Source of the DNA: Alphaproteobacteria bacterium | GTDB lineage: Bacteria > Pseudomonadota > Alphaproteobacteria > Rhizobiales > Rhizobiaceae | Assembly: GCA_016861165.1 (NCBI GenBank) | Contig: BOKV01000005.1 | Location: forward strand, 1-64,000 | Reading direction: 5' to 3' | DNA: 64,000 nt | Shown: positions 35,756 through 45,930 of the stretch, one piece after another | Position numbering within the stretch: position 1 is the stretch's first letter | Layout: each line of letters starts with the position of its first letter | Notes under the pieces: model-generated | The model's input: the letters and a program-made list of their open reading frames with translations, nothing else | Databases searched by the model: none | Told to the model about the DNA's origin: nothing | Made by a program: the position numbers and the translations under genes

Positions 35756-36124
35756 ATGCGTATCGGTATTTTGGCCGTCGCGTTCTGCGCAGGCCTGCTG
35801 TCGGCCTCCGGGGTCAACGCGGCCGGAAAGATATTGAATAATTCTGAACTTGCGGCGTTCTTCTCGGGCAAGACCTACAAATACTACAATCCAGGCGGGA
35901 AGAAACTGGCGACCATCACCTACAAGGCAAACGGCTCGATCGCTTCGAAACTCGACAAAGACGGCAAGGTCTACGCCGGCAAATGGACGGTGAACGGCAA
36001 CAAGTACTGCACGTCCTATGACTACCGTCCCAAGACGGCCTGCTTCCAGGTGCGGACCACGGCGACGGTCGGAAAGTTCGAGGATCTCGCAAACGGTAAG
36101 CTCGACGGCTTCTTTGTCCAGTAG
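35756..36124 (+). CDS. DUF995-like secreted small protein, paralogue
   Basis: 122 residues. The signal peptide is MRIGILAVAFCAGLLSASGV. The mature part is ILNNSELAAFFSGKTYKYYN, KKLATITYKANGS, KWTVNGNKYCTSYDYRP. This is the same layout as the gene upstream. AGAGGAGG precedes the ATG. It is probably co-transcribed with the previous gene. Confidence 0.76.
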   Translation: MRIGILAVAFCAGLLSASGVNAAGKILNNSELAAFFSGKTYKYYNPGGKKLATITYKANGSIASKLDKDGKVYAGKWTVNGNKYCTSYDYRPKTACFQVRTTATVGKFEDLANGKLDGFFVQ

Positions 36125-36280
36125 GGCGGCAGCCGCACGGCGCGATTGCGCGCCAACACCGCCGAACGATGGAGACCGGGTTGCCGGAAAACAAACACAT
36201 CCGCCTTCTAAGATTTCGCGCCCGCCTGATGAGAACTGCAAGTTTCTCCACTAGATCATGACATAAATGAGTGGGAGGCA

Positions 36281-36764
36281 ATGATGACTAGAGTTTTTCA
36301 AATCTGTGCATTAGTCTTTCTTTTTGCTGTACCTTCTTTCGCATTGGCCGCTGGCAAGCTGCCGAAAGGGGCCAAGCCGATGACGTCGGTCCGAAGTGAA
36401 ACAGATGTATCAGAGCAAGTCCTATACCTGGAAGGGCGGCGGCGCGTATTTCCGCGACGATGGAACGATGGTCGCTTATTCAACCCATCAAGGCAAGCTG
36501 ATCTTCAGCGATGGCACCTGGCGCGCCACTGGTAATAATGTTTGCCTTCACTACTATTGGAGAGGCGAAGACAAGGACGCAAAGCCTTTCAATCAGGAGT
36601 CGTGCAAGGCGCATTATCGATCAGGTAAACAGATTTGGATCCATATATACAAAGATCTGCCTCAGTGGCAGGGAACTATTTATGCCGAGGATAACAAGAA
36701 TTTCAGAGACGGCGACATTATTTCGGCGAAGACCAAATCGATCAAACAGAGATACGGATACTAA
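36281..36764 (+). pseudogene. DUF995-like secreted protein, frameshifted
   Basis: From ATG 36281 (or 36284), a signal peptide (RVFQICALVFLFAVPSFALA) runs to KGAKPMTS. The frame then becomes nonsense. The next frame from about 36390 gives SEVKQMYQSKSYTWKGGG and the rest of a DUF995-like domain to a stop at 36764. Removing one G near 36387-36390 joins the two in-frame (MTS-SEVKQMY), as in relatives. One extra base is thus enough to explain the break. A sequencing error cannot be excluded. Confidence 0.7.
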
Positions 36765-36819
36765 GCTAGCCTGCGGGACAAATGCGCGAACAGGCCCTGT
36801 CTCTGCGAGGTAATCTTTC

Positions 36820-37899
36820 ATGTTTGACAGGCGCGAACTCATCAAGGTTGGCGCGGGAGCAGCCGCGGCCTGCCTTGCTCCGGCGCTGCCGCTTGCCGCA
36901 ACGGAGGCTGTGTCTCTGCGCCAGCTCGGCCGCGAGAAGGGCATCGAGATCGGCAGCGCCTTCCACGGAAGCGGCTCGCAGAAGTACCTGGACATTCTCA
37001 GGACCCACTGCGAGGTGTTGGCGCCGGAATGGCAATTGAAGCCGGCCTATCTGCGCCCGACCGAAGCCTCGGCCTACGATTTTCACATGTCCGACTCGAT
37101 CATGAGATTCTGTCGGGAGAACGGTCAGAAGTTCCATGGCCACACGCTGTTCTGGCACCAGCAACCGATTCGCTGGGCTGAATCAAAAAACTTTGAAATC
37201 GTGACGCAGAAGTATGGAGGTTTTATCCGGGATGTCGTTTTGCACTATCCGGATTCAGCCTCTTGGGACGTATTCAACGAAATTGTTGAAGAAAAAACGA
37301 AATTTAGGAACGAATTTCTCATTCGTACCTTCGGCACGAAATTCATAGATTATTGCTTTCGGCTGGTTAATGAACTGGCGCCGGCGGCGAAGCTGGTGAT
37401 CAATGACTACAACCTGGAATGCGCCGGGGATTGGTGCGGTTCCAAGCAAAACAACATGCTTGCGCTCATCTCCAGCCTAAGGAAGCTCGGCACGCCGGTT
37501 CATGTTGTCGGCATCCGGGCGCACCTCTCGTCGCGCTACAAGCCTTCGCCGAAAAAGACGCTGTCGTTCATCCGCCGCGTGGCCGATCTTGGCTGCGATG
37601 TCTACCTTTCCGAAATGGATGTAAATGACGTGTTGTTGCCGGACGATATCGCTCGCCGCGACGCCGAAGTCGCGAAATATTATGAGTCTTTCCTGACGAC
37701 GGTACTCAGCCACAAGGCTGTGAAGCGTGTCTGTTTCTGGGGGATATCGGATTCGAGCAATTGGGTTGTGCGAGGACAGGCAGGCGACACGCGAAAGCGA
37801 GGAAAACCCCGTGCGGCGCTTTTCGATGACAAGGACGACGCCAAGCCGGCCTTCGACGCGGTGGTACGCGCCTTGAAAACAGCCCCTGCCAGGGCGTAG
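36820..37899 (+). CDS. GH10 endo-1,4-beta-xylanase-like enzyme, Tat-exported
   Basis: 359 residues. The N-terminal DRRELIKVGAGAAAACLAPA is a twin-arginine signal. GH10 landmarks are 'GHTLFWH', the acid/base in WDVFNEI (Glu154), and the nucleophile in YLSEMDVN (Glu265). Such enzymes hydrolyse xylan-type beta-1,4 glycans, here in the periplasm or outside. In this order a polysaccharide substrate of plant or own origin is possible. It follows three DUF995-like genes in the AT-richer stretch. Confidence 0.84.
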   Translation: MFDRRELIKVGAGAAAACLAPALPLAATEAVSLRQLGREKGIEIGSAFHGSGSQKYLDILRTHCEVLAPEWQLKPAYLRPTEASAYDFHMSDSIMRFCRENGQKFHGHTLFWHQQPIRWAESKNFEIVTQKYGGFIRDVVLHYPDSASWDVFNEIVEEKTKFRNEFLIRTFGTKFIDYCFRLVNELAPAAKLVINDYNLECAGDWCGSKQNNMLALISSLRKLGTPVHVVGIRAHLSSRYKPSPKKTLSFIRRVADLGCDVYLSEMDVNDVLLPDDIARRDAEVAKYYESFLTTVLSHKAVKRVCFWGISDSSNWVVRGQAGDTRKRGKPRAALFDDKDDAKPAFDAVVRALKTAPARA

Positions 37900-38013
37900 C
37901 GCACGAGGGAACCGCAAACAACCGGCCGTCTCCATCTCGAATTTGCCGCCAACAGTCGTGACCGCAAGCCCTTGTTTCAGTGCGACATAGGCGGGCGTTG
38001 GCGACAATGCCGT

Positions 38014-38625
38014 CTACAGCCTCAGCATCGCCGGGATGCAGATTTCCTCTTCATCGCCGATGTGGCGAATGAACAACGCGTCCAGGCGTTCGGCGGCGGG
38101 CAGCAGCCTTTCGGCCCCGGCGAGCCACGCCTCGCGCCTTGCCCGATCCGGGCCCGCCACAGCCACCGGAAATGCCCGCAGCGCCGCCTGGAGTTGGTCG
38201 AGCACCTCGGCCAGCACCTTGTGGTCGCCGTCGAGCATCTCCAGCGGATGGGCGAGCTGCGGGAACAGTTGCAGGAAGGCCGGGAAGAAATGGTGGTCCT
38301 CGATGTGGTGATGGCCGTGGGCATGGTGGACGAGCTGGCCGCCCAGTCCGGCGATGCGCGGCGCCAGCGCCTGCATGGCGTCGAGGTCGGCAGCCTCCTG
38401 CAATTGCCTGGTCCAGGCCGGCAGGGCGGCCGAGGCGTTCAGCAACCCCGCATGGATCTGCGTCCAGAACTCGGCCTCGCCGCGAAAACGCGGATGAGAC
38501 GGCCAGTCTTCGCGCGACACCTCGAACAGGCTGCGGCGCAGTTCGGCGCTGATGTCCGAACGCATCTCGACATGGTTGTCGGGAGCATCGTAGATGAAGA
38601 CGGTTTGCGGGGGGTCCTTTTGCAT
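38014..38625 (-). CDS. Hemerythrin-like (HHE) protein
   Basis: 203 residues. Histidine-rich helices include the segment 'QLVHHAHGHHHIEDHHFFPA', then EMLDGDHKVLAEVL and a C-terminal FIRHIGDEEEICIPAM. The H-x-x-x-E and HxxxE/D patterns make a diiron site likely, as in hemerythrins that bind O2 or NO. The ATG at 38625 is chosen; the upstream open frame adds an unrelated leader. The gene stands alone. Confidence 0.8.
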   Translation of the reverse strand: MQKDPPQTVFIYDAPDNHVEMRSDISAELRRSLFEVSREDWPSHPRFRGEAEFWTQIHAGLLNASAALPAWTRQLQEAADLDAMQALAPRIAGLGGQLVHHAHGHHHIEDHHFFPAFLQLFPQLAHPLEMLDGDHKVLAEVLDQLQAALRAFPVAVAGPDRARREAWLAGAERLLPAAERLDALFIRHIGDEEEICIPAMLRL

Positions 38626-38674
38626 GTGCGAAACGTAAGGTGTGCCGCGGGACGGTGCAAATGCCGATACCGCC

Positions 38675-39076
38675 TCAGCGTGAGCTGAGGATGTCGACCG
38701 CCAGCCCGTGAGCCGCTTGGGCCAGCCGGCCGTCATTTGTCCAAAGCGAAATGCAGCGGTGGTGCTGCGCGCAAGCAAGATGCAGGGCGTCCGGGGTCTT
38801 CAAACCAAAGCGGGCACGGATGGACGCCGCTTCGAGAAAGACCGGCTCCGGCATTTCCAGCCCCTCGAAGACCGCGAATATCTCCTGGTAGGCCCGCCGC
38901 AGCACAGGATCGCCGCGCCGGGCCGGCGCGGCGAGACATTCGCACTTGACGAGCGGCGAGATGCAGAAGGTATCACCCTCGGCCGAGGCCACCGCGCGAG
39001 CCACGGCGGAACCCCGCCGTTCGCGGTCCTCCACCAAATAGATCAGCAGACAGCTGTCTAAATAGATCAGTCCCAC
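38675..39076 (-). CDS. VapC-like PIN-domain toxin
   Basis: 133 residues. It has IYLDSCLLIYLVEDRERR (first Asp), SPLVKCECLAAPAR (Glu region), and KTPDALHLACAQHHRC (third acidic residue). These are the PIN metal ligands. The VapC-type RNase would be kept silent by the upstream antitoxin, whose end overlaps it by 10 bp. Confidence 0.85.
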   Translation of the reverse strand: MGLIYLDSCLLIYLVEDRERRGSAVARAVASAEGDTFCISPLVKCECLAAPARRGDPVLRRAYQEIFAVFEGLEMPEPVFLEAASIRARFGLKTPDALHLACAQHHRCISLWTNDGRLAQAAHGLAVDILSSR

Positions 39077-39330
39077 GCCGCCCTTTCCTCGGCGATCGCC
39101 GCATCGATCTCTTCCGGGGTGCGGCGTGCATAATCAGGCAAGGAGTTGCCATGAAACCAGCCAAGGATGGCTTCCGCGCTTCCCCGTTCCGGCCGCGCGG
39201 ATTTGGGTCCTGCGGCAATCAGCCTGGCGACCGGCTCGCCGCGATTGGCGATGATCACCTCCTCGCCCGCCTGCGCCGACTTGATGAGCCGGGAAAGCCG
39301 GTTCTTGGCTTCCAGTATGTTCACCTTCAT
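39067..39330 (-). CDS. Phd/YefM-type antitoxin
   Basis: 87 residues. MKVNILEAKNRLSRLIKSAQ and EEVIIANRGEPVARLI form the Phd/YefM DNA-binding N-terminus. The C-terminal EIDAAIAEERAAWD segment is the toxin-binding tail. Iterated TGGCCA-type palindromes (39361-39389) lie just upstream as likely operator. The stop overlaps the start of the VapC gene. Confidence 0.86.
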   Translation of the reverse strand: MKVNILEAKNRLSRLIKSAQAGEEVIIANRGEPVARLIAAGPKSARPERGSAEAILGWFHGNSLPDYARRTPEEIDAAIAEERAAWD

Positions 39331-39357
39331 CAATTGCAGCCCTTCAGCCCTGATCGG

Positions 39358-39410
39358 ATATGGCCAGCATATATGGCCAGCTTGGCCAAGTTGCAACCGG
39401 CTTGGCCTCT
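39358..39410. promoter_or_regulatory. Iterated TGGCCA palindromes upstream of the Phd/VapC operon
   Basis: TGGCCA at 39361-39366 and 39374-39379 are 13 bp apart within two ATATGGCCAGC copies. TTGGCCAA lies at 39382-39389 and a CTTGGCC at about 39401. The array sits 31-80 bp before the antitoxin start. It fits binding of several antitoxin dimers for autorepression. Confidence 0.55.
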
Positions 39411-39433
39411 CGATGGCCGCGAGCCTGACGAAA

Positions 39434-39451
39434 GCGAGCCAGTTGGCTCGC
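39434..39451 (-). terminator. Hairpin after the ABC transporter operon
   Basis: GCGAGCCA (39434-39441) and TGGCTCGC (39444-39451) form a perfect 8-bp stem with a 2-base loop. On the minus strand it is followed by TTTCGTC. It lies 10 bp past the stop of the double ATPase gene. It is a short but plausible intrinsic terminator. Confidence 0.55.
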
Positions 39452-39461
39452 TACCAGGTCC

Positions 39462-41951
39462 CTACCTGGGCTTCCGGCCGAATACCTTGACGTACTCCGC
39501 CTCGCCGCCCCTGGCGAGCGCCTTCGCCTGGCCCACCCAGTCATCGCGTTCGATGCGGCCCTTGAAGTTGAGATGGCCGTCGACCCATGCGCGTTCGGCC
39601 TTCTTCCACTTGGCGATCTGCGCGTAGGTGTAGATGCCGAGATCGTTGAGCTTGTTTTCCAGCGCCGGGCCGATGCCGGAGATCGCCTTCAGATCGTCGG
39701 GTCTTGCCGGCTTGCGCACCCGGGGCGGCCGGTTGGCGTCGCTGGCGCCCGCTCCGCGCGGCGACACGGCGGGCTTTGCCGCCTTCGGCTTGCCCGCCCC
39801 GGCGGGCGTTGCCTTGCGGCCTGCCGGCCGCGCCCGCGTCGCCCTGGCCGGCTTGGTCTGCGCGGCGCCTGCCTTGTGGCCGTTGCCGGCGAAGCTGATC
39901 ACCGGTTCCATCTTCGCCAGTTCGGCGTCGTCGAGCCAGCACAGGCTGCGGTGGCCCTCGCCGAGTTCGCGAAACGGCGGCAATTGCGTCTCGCACTTGT
40001 TGTCGGGCACCCGCGATTTCCACCGGCAGCGCGTCTGGAACGGGCAGCCCGGCGGCGGGTTGAGCGCCGACGGGATGTCGCCTTCAAGCACGATGTGCTT
40101 CTTGACGACGCTGGTGTCGGCGATCGGGATCGCCGACAGCAGCGCTTCGGTGTAGGGGTGGTAGGGCGGCGAGAAGATCTGTTCGGTCGTGCCCTGCTCG
40201 ACGATGTGGCCGAGATACATCACGATCACCCGGTCGGCGAGGTAGCGCACTACCGACAGGTCATGGCTGATGAACAGCATCGTCGTCTTCGATTCGCGCT
40301 GGATGTCCATCAGCAGCTCGGTCACCGCCGCCTGGACCGACACGTCGAGCGCGGAGACCGGCTCGTCGGCGACCACGACCTTCGGCCGGCCGGCGAAGGC
40401 GCGCGCCACGCCGATGCGCTGCTTCTGCCCGCCCGACAATTGCCGCGGCATGCGGCTGGCGAAGGCGCGCGGCAGCTTCACCATGTCGAGCAGCTTGAGC
40501 ATGGTGTCATGACGTTCGGCCTGGCTGCGGCCGATCTTGAACTTCTCCAGCGTGCGCACGATCTGCGAGCCGACCGAATGGCTCGGATTGAGCGTGTCGA
40601 ACGGGTTCTGGAACACCATCTGGATCGACGCGATGGTGGCCACGTCGCGTTCGTCGATCGGCGTCGATTCGATCTGCGTGTTGCCGAGCACGATCGCGCC
40701 CGAACTGGCCGTCTCCAGCCCGAGCAGCACCTTGGCGAGTGTCGACTTGCCGCAGCCCGATTCGCCGACGATCGCCACCGTCTCCGATTCATTGGCCTCG
40801 AAGCTGATGCTCTCATTGGCCTTGACGGTGCGCGTCTCGGAACCGCCGAAAATGGCGTTGGCGGCCACGTGGTAGTATTTCTTCAGGTCGTCGATCCTGA
40901 GCACCGGCGGCCCCGGCTCGATCGGCTCCTTGGCGGTGGCCGCGCCCTCCGGCAGCGCCGCCCAGTCGACTTCCTCGAAGCGCACGCAGCGCGAATGGTG
41001 GTTCGCGTGGCCCTTGACCGGGATCATGGCGATTTCGGCGGCGTTGCACACCCCGTCGACGAAATGCTGGCAGCGCGGCCCGAAATTGCAGCCCCGCGGC
41101 CGTTCCTGCGGCAGCGGCAATTGCCCGGGGATGGCGATCAGCGGCCGCGTGTTCTTGTCGGCGCCGGGCAGCGGGATCGAGCGGAACAGGCCCTGCGTGT
41201 AGGGGTGGCGCATGCGGTCGAACACGTCCTTGACGGACCCCGTCTCCACCGCCTCGCCCGAATACATTACCGTGATGCGGTCGCACGTCTCCAGGATCAG
41301 GCCGAGATTGTGCGAGATGAACAGCATCGATGTGCCGAACTGCTTGCCGAGGTCCTTGACCAGGTCGACGATGCCTGCCTCCACGGTCACGTCGAGCGCC
41401 GTAGTCGGCTCGTCGAGCAGCAGCAGCGCCGGCTTCGACAACAGCGCCATGGCGATGACCACGCGCTGCTGCTGGCCGCCGGAAAGCTGGTGCGGATAGG
41501 AGTTCATCATCCGCTCGGGATCGGGCAGGCGCACAGCCGCCAGCAGGTCGAGCGAGCGCTTGTAGGCCTCCTGCCGCGACACCTTCTCGTGCAGGATCGG
41601 CACCTCCATCAGCTGGCGGCCGATCTTCATCGCCGGATTCAGGCTCGCCATCGGCTCCTGGTAGATCATCGAGATCTTGTTGCCGCGGATCGAGCGCAGT
41701 TCCGCCTCGCTCATCTGCCCCATGTCGCGGCCCATGAAGCGGATGGTGCCGCTGGTGATCCTGCCGCGATTGCCCATGTCGCGCATGATGCCGAGTGCCA
41801 CGGTCGACTTGCCGCAGCCCGATTCGCCCACCAGCCCCATGGCCTCGCCGGGCATCACCTTGCACGAGAAGTCCATCACCGCCGGGATTTCGCCAGCCCG
41901 GGTGAAGAAGGAGATGCTGAGGTTGTCGATTTCGAGGATCGGCTGCGCCAT
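39462..41951 (-). CDS. Dipeptide-type ABC transporter double ATPase with C-terminal helix-hairpin-helix domain
   Basis: 829 residues. Two full ABC domains have Walker A (GESGCGKST, twice), signatures LSGGQQQR and LSGGQKQR, and Walker [13 protein letters not shown] and [12 protein letters not shown]. Each carries a C-terminal oligopeptide-type Cys-rich loop (e.g. [15 protein letters not shown]). After an Ala/Lys/Pro-rich linker (about 675-750) comes a helix-hairpin-helix-like end: [20 protein letters not shown] then [12 protein letters not shown]. This tail is unusual for an importer ATPase. It is the last gene of the minus-strand operon (SBP, DppB, DppC, ATPase). Confidence 0.86.
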   Translation of the reverse strand: MAQPILEIDNLSISFFTRAGEIPAVMDFSCKVMPGEAMGLVGESGCGKSTVALGIMRDMGNRGRITSGTIRFMGRDMGQMSEAELRSIRGNKISMIYQEPMASLNPAMKIGRQLMEVPILHEKVSRQEAYKRSLDLLAAVRLPDPERMMNSYPHQLSGGQQQRVVIAMALLSKPALLLLDEPTTALDVTVEAGIVDLVKDLGKQFGTSMLFISHNLGLILETCDRITVMYSGEAVETGSVKDVFDRMRHPYTQGLFRSIPLPGADKNTRPLIAIPGQLPLPQERPRGCNFGPRCQHFVDGVCNAAEIAMIPVKGHANHHSRCVRFEEVDWAALPEGAATAKEPIEPGPPVLRIDDLKKYYHVAANAIFGGSETRTVKANESISFEANESETVAIVGESGCGKSTLAKVLLGLETASSGAIVLGNTQIESTPIDERDVATIASIQMVFQNPFDTLNPSHSVGSQIVRTLEKFKIGRSQAERHDTMLKLLDMVKLPRAFASRMPRQLSGGQKQRIGVARAFAGRPKVVVADEPVSALDVSVQAAVTELLMDIQRESKTTMLFISHDLSVVRYLADRVIVMYLGHIVEQGTTEQIFSPPYHPYTEALLSAIPIADTSVVKKHIVLEGDIPSALNPPPGCPFQTRCRWKSRVPDNKCETQLPPFRELGEGHRSLCWLDDAELAKMEPVISFAGNGHKAGAAQTKPARATRARPAGRKATPAGAGKPKAAKPAVSPRGAGASDANRPPRVRKPARPDDLKAISGIGPALENKLNDLGIYTYAQIAKWKKAERAWVDGHLNFKGRIERDDWVGQAKALARGGEAEYVKVFGRKPR

Positions 41952-41965
41952 GGTCCCGTGCCTTC

Positions 41966-43123
41966 TCAGTCCTTCAGCGATTCTTCGCGCAGCGCGTCGG
42001 CAAGCAGGTTGAGCCCCAGCACTAGGCTCATCAGCGCCACCGCCGGCGTCACCCCGGTCCACAGGTATAGGCGCAGTTGCGCCACCCGGCTGCCGTCCTT
42101 GATCGCCGTGCCCCAGTCGGGGCTTTCCGGCCCCATGCCGAGCCCGAAGAAGCCGAGCGTACCGAGCAGGATGGTGGTGTAGCCGACGCGCAGGCAGGCA
42201 TCGACGATCAGCGGCCCGCGCGCGTTCGGCAGCATCTCCCACAGCATGATGTACCACGGCGTCTCGCCGCGCGTCTGCGCCGCGGCGACGTAGTCGCGCG
42301 TCTTGATGTCCATGACGAGGCCGCGCACGATGCGGAACACGCCGGGACTGGAGGCGAACACGACGGCGACGAAGATGTTCAGTTCGTTCGGCGCGATCGA
42401 GATGATACCGAGCGGATCGGCGTCGAAGACGAGGCCGACATATATCCACGCGCCGAGCACAACCGTCAGCGCCAGATAGGGCCACAGCCGCTCCGGCCGG
42501 CTCTTGAATCGCGTGTAGAACAACACGCAGAAGAAGGCGATCGGGAACAGAAAGAACAGCCCGGCCATCGAATAGGGGATCGGCGTGTCCATGATGCCCG
42601 GGGTCACCAGCAAGTAGAACAGCAGGATCACCGGGAAGGCCAGCACCAGATTGGCCAGGAACGACAACACGTTGTCGATGCGCCCGCCGAAATAGCCGGC
42701 GGGCAGGCCGAGCGTGATGCCGACCATCAGCGCGATCAGCGTGGCCGCCGGCGCGATCGTCAGCACCACCCGGGCGCCGTGGACGACGCGGCTGAACACG
42801 TCGCGCGCCAGGTGGTCGCCGCCGAGCAGGAAGACGATACGCGACGCCGGCTCGATCGAGCCGGGAAAGGCGTTCTTCATCGCCGACATCTGCACGCGCG
42901 GGTCGAGCGGCGCGATGGTGTCGGCGAAGATCGCCGTGAACACCCAGAAGCCGCAGATCAGCACGCCGGCGATGCCGGCGCCGGAACCGAACAGCTGGCC
43001 GTAGAGCCCGAGTCGCGGCCTGAATGCGAGCGTCAGGACGACGAGGGCCGCCAGGCACGCCCACACCGGCCACAGCCGGAACAGGATGCCGCCGACAATG
43101 CCGAGAAAGCCGACCGTCTCCAT
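41966..43123 (-). CDS. ABC transporter permease (DppC-like)
   Basis: 385 residues. Multiple transmembrane segments surround the binding-protein-dependent permease core. That core holds '[20 protein letters not shown]' and an EAA-type loop near [20 protein letters not shown]. It is longer than usual DppC proteins, with an extra hydrophobic segment around 190-240. It lies 14 bp after the ATPase gene start and 12 bp from the DppB-type gene. Confidence 0.86.
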   Translation of the reverse strand: METVGFLGIVGGILFRLWPVWACLAALVVLTLAFRPRLGLYGQLFGSGAGIAGVLICGFWVFTAIFADTIAPLDPRVQMSAMKNAFPGSIEPASRIVFLLGGDHLARDVFSRVVHGARVVLTIAPAATLIALMVGITLGLPAGYFGGRIDNVLSFLANLVLAFPVILLFYLLVTPGIMDTPIPYSMAGLFFLFPIAFFCVLFYTRFKSRPERLWPYLALTVVLGAWIYVGLVFDADPLGIISIAPNELNIFVAVVFASSPGVFRIVRGLVMDIKTRDYVAAAQTRGETPWYIMLWEMLPNARGPLIVDACLRVGYTTILLGTLGFFGLGMGPESPDWGTAIKDGSRVAQLRLYLWTGVTPAVALMSLVLGLNLLADALREESLKD

Positions 43124-43135
43124 CGCGCCGCCCCT

Positions 43136-44173
43136 TCAGCTAACCCGGATACGCGGATTGAGCAACGCGTAGCCAATGTCGGATATGAGTTGTGTCGCCA
43201 GCACCAGCACGACGGCGACCAGCCCGCAGGCCAGCACCAGGTCGATGTCGTTGTTCGACGCCGCCTGCACCAGCAGGTAGCCGAACCCCTTGTAGTTGAA
43301 GATCGATTCGGTGACGACAACGCCCGTCAGCAGCCACGGGAACTGCAGCATAATGACGGTGAACGGCGCGATCAGCGCGTTCCTGAGCGCGTGGCGCACC
43401 ACCACCGTGCCGAAGCTCAGGCCCTTGAGCCGCGCCGTGCGGATGTACTGGGCGGTCATCACCTCGGCCATCGAGGCGCGCGTCATGCGCGCGATGTAGC
43501 CGATGCCGTAGATCGCCATCGTCATCACCGGCAGCGTGAAATTGTAGAACGAGACGCCCTGCGTCATCGCAGTCGCCGCCGAGCCGTTGAGCCAGCCGAG
43601 CCAGGAGGCGAAGATCGCCGTGAACACCACGCCCGACACATATTCCGGCGTCGCCGTCGAGGCGATCGAGCCGAACGACAGCGAGCGGTCGAGGCGCGAG
43701 CCCTCACGCATGCCGGCCAGCACGCCGACCAGCAGCGAGGCCGGCACCATCACGATCATCACCCAGAACATCAGGATGCCGGTCGCCGCCAGCGCCTCGG
43801 GCAGGCGCTGGCTGACCGGCGCCCGGTAGGCGGTCGAGCAGCCGAAATCGCCCTGCAGCACGCCGGAGAACCGCGCTTCGGCCGGTTCGTCGCAGAACCG
43901 GAAACGCGGCGTGAACGCACCCGTCGCCGGATCGACCACCGGCTGCTTCGGCAGGACGCCGATCCAGCGCCCGTAGCGCGCGAGGAAGTTGTCGCGATAG
44001 CCGTTGCGCTGCAGCCAGTTCTCGAGGTCCTGGCTGCTGGCCCGCATCTCCGTCTGGAAGATGGCGAGCTTGCGCAGGTTCGGTTCGAGATTGACGAAGA
44101 AGAAGACCACGAAACTCAGGCAGAGCATGGTGAGTACCATGACGCCCAGGCGCCGCAGGATGAAGGAAAGCAT
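43136..44173 (-). CDS. ABC transporter permease (DppB-like)
   Basis: 345 residues. MLSFILRRLGVMVLTMLCLS is the typical first transmembrane segment. The EAA-type motif is YIRTARLKGLSFGTVVVRHA, and a C-terminal segment is ESIFNYKGFGYLLVQA. Between residues 40 and 110 is an additional non-transmembrane stretch. It pairs with the DppC-type permease 12 bp downstream. Confidence 0.86.
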   Translation of the reverse strand: MLSFILRRLGVMVLTMLCLSFVVFFFVNLEPNLRKLAIFQTEMRASSQDLENWLQRNGYRDNFLARYGRWIGVLPKQPVVDPATGAFTPRFRFCDEPAEARFSGVLQGDFGCSTAYRAPVSQRLPEALAATGILMFWVMIVMVPASLLVGVLAGMREGSRLDRSLSFGSIASTATPEYVSGVVFTAIFASWLGWLNGSAATAMTQGVSFYNFTLPVMTMAIYGIGYIARMTRASMAEVMTAQYIRTARLKGLSFGTVVVRHALRNALIAPFTVIMLQFPWLLTGVVVTESIFNYKGFGYLLVQAASNNDIDLVLACGLVAVVLVLATQLISDIGYALLNPRIRVS

Positions 44174-44241
44174 GGCGACCGTCCCCTCAGCTGTCGAAGG
44201 CCGCTGGCGCTCTCGTTGCCCTACCGGCGCCAGTCATGCGC

Positions 44242-44267
44242 GGAAGGGGCGCCGTGGCGCCCCTTCC
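44242..44267 (-). terminator. Strong hairpin between SBP and permease genes
   Basis: GGAAGGGGCGCC (44242-44253) and GGCGCCCCTTCC (44256-44267) form a perfect 12-bp stem. It lies 10 bp past the SBP stop within the operon and has no U-run. Such hairpins after the first gene of import operons lower downstream expression and stabilise the SBP message. Confidence 0.6.
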
Positions 44268-44277
44268 CTGCCTGCCG

Positions 44278-45927
44278 CTAACGGTCGAGCCAGACATCCT
44301 CAAGATGCATCTCGAAGGTCTGATGCATCACGAGGTTCTTCACATAGTCCTGGTGGTGGCGGTAGAGCGCCCGCCAGAACGGCTGGATGAGGATGCCCGA
44401 ATCCTGCAGGATCTGCTCGATGTCCTTCATCAGCTCGCGCCGCTTGTCGGCGTCGGCGACGGCGAGCGCGTCGCTGAGCTTCTTGTCGAACTCGGGGTTG
44501 GAATAGGCCGCCTCGTTCCACGCCTCGCCCGTGCGGTAGGCCAGCGCCAGCACCTGGACGCCGAGCGGCCGCATGTTCCATTCGGTCGTCGACCAGGGAT
44601 ACTTGGTCCAGTCGTTCCAGAACGATGAGCCGGGAATGACGGTGCGCTTGATCTTGAAGCCGGCCTCGCGGCACTGCGCCGCGATGACGTCGCCCGGGTT
44701 CTTCACATACTCCGCGTCGTAGGAGATGAGCTCGAACTCGGTGTCCATCTGGCCGGCCTCGGTCATCAGCGCCTTGGCCTGCTCCAGGTCGCGCGCCACC
44801 TTCGGCAGCTCGAAATATTCCGGGTGGATCGGGCAGACATGGTGGTTCTCGCCCGCCGTGCCGGCGTCGTTGTAGCCGAGCTTCAGTACCGTGGCATTGT
44901 CGACGGCGAGTTGCAGGGCCCGGCGCACGCGCTGGTCCTCGAAGGGCTTGTTGTTGAGGTTGGTGCGCAGCACGATCGTCGCCGCGGTGACCACCTCCTC
45001 CTTGACCAGGCCCATGCCGTCGAGCAGCGCCACCGTCTCGCCGACGGTCTGGTAGTTGGCGTCGATCTCGCCGGCCTCCAGCGCCGAGATGATGGCGTTC
45101 GACTCGACCTCGGCGCCGTAATCGATGAATTCGATGGAGTCGAGATAGGGCTCGCCCTTCCACCAGGTGAAGTTCTCGCGGCGCTTGACCGTGGCGCGGC
45201 TGCCGACCTGGTAGTCGACCACCTCGTAGGGCCCGGTGCCGGGCGTCTTCAGCATGTCGCCGTCGAACCCGGAGTGGACCACGATGGCCGGATAGTCGGC
45301 GAACCCCGGAATGATGGTGATATCGGAGGAGTTGGTCTTCAGCCTGACCGTGTGGTCGTCGACCTTGGTAATCGCGCCTTCGGCAGCCTTGCCGGTGCCT
45401 TCGTCGATCAGCGACGACACGCGGGCGGCCATCGAGTTGCCTTCCACCGATTTGTCGCACCAGCGGTTGAGGTTGAAGATCACGTCGTCGGCGGTGAAAT
45501 CGTCACCGTTCGACCATTTCACGCCCTGGCGAACGTGCAGGACATATTCGGTGGCGTCCTCGTTGATCTCCCAGCTCTCCAGCAGATGCCCCTCGAAGGT
45601 GAAGTCCTTGGTGTAGCGCACCAGATAGTCGTTGCACTGGCGCATGACATTGGCCATCTCCGACCAGTCCCAGGTGCGCGGGTCCTTCATCTCCTTGATG
45701 ATCATCTGGATCTTGAGCGTGCCGCCCTTCTTGCCTTCCTGGGCAAGCGCCCTGGTCGGCGCCGAGACGCCGAGAAGCGCGTAGGCGGTGGCCGTGGTCG
45801 CGCCGAAGGCCGACGCGAGCGCCAGGAACTCGCGGCGGTCCATCGCCCCGCGGCGGGTATCCTCGGCCCAGCGCAAAACCTGCTTGGCGAGGGGCTTGCC
45901 CCTCATGTCTTTCCAGAGTCTGGTCAT
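44278..45927 (-). CDS. ABC transporter substrate-binding protein (family 5)
   Basis: 549 residues. The [20 protein letters not shown] segment is a Tat-type signal (about 30-50) after an unusual 28-residue n-region. The mature part has the family 5 signature near [20 protein letters not shown], then [20 protein letters not shown]. It would bind oligopeptides or another solute for the transporter. The ATG at 45927 is preferred over a TTG at 45930, with GGGAGG upstream. It is divergent from the Rieske gene. Confidence 0.87.
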   Translation of the reverse strand: MTRLWKDMRGKPLAKQVLRWAEDTRRGAMDRREFLALASAFGATTATAYALLGVSAPTRALAQEGKKGGTLKIQMIIKEMKDPRTWDWSEMANVMRQCNDYLVRYTKDFTFEGHLLESWEINEDATEYVLHVRQGVKWSNGDDFTADDVIFNLNRWCDKSVEGNSMAARVSSLIDEGTGKAAEGAITKVDDHTVRLKTNSSDITIIPGFADYPAIVVHSGFDGDMLKTPGTGPYEVVDYQVGSRATVKRRENFTWWKGEPYLDSIEFIDYGAEVESNAIISALEAGEIDANYQTVGETVALLDGMGLVKEEVVTAATIVLRTNLNNKPFEDQRVRRALQLAVDNATVLKLGYNDAGTAGENHHVCPIHPEYFELPKVARDLEQAKALMTEAGQMDTEFELISYDAEYVKNPGDVIAAQCREAGFKIKRTVIPGSSFWNDWTKYPWSTTEWNMRPLGVQVLALAYRTGEAWNEAAYSNPEFDKKLSDALAVADADKRRELMKDIEQILQDSGILIQPFWRALYRHHQDYVKNLVMHQTFEMHLEDVWLDR

Positions 45928-45930
45928 CAA

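Noticed and set aside
39573-42182. An 869-codon open frame on the plus strand
   Set aside because: It is the antisense shadow of the ABC ATPase gene, with no recognisable domain.
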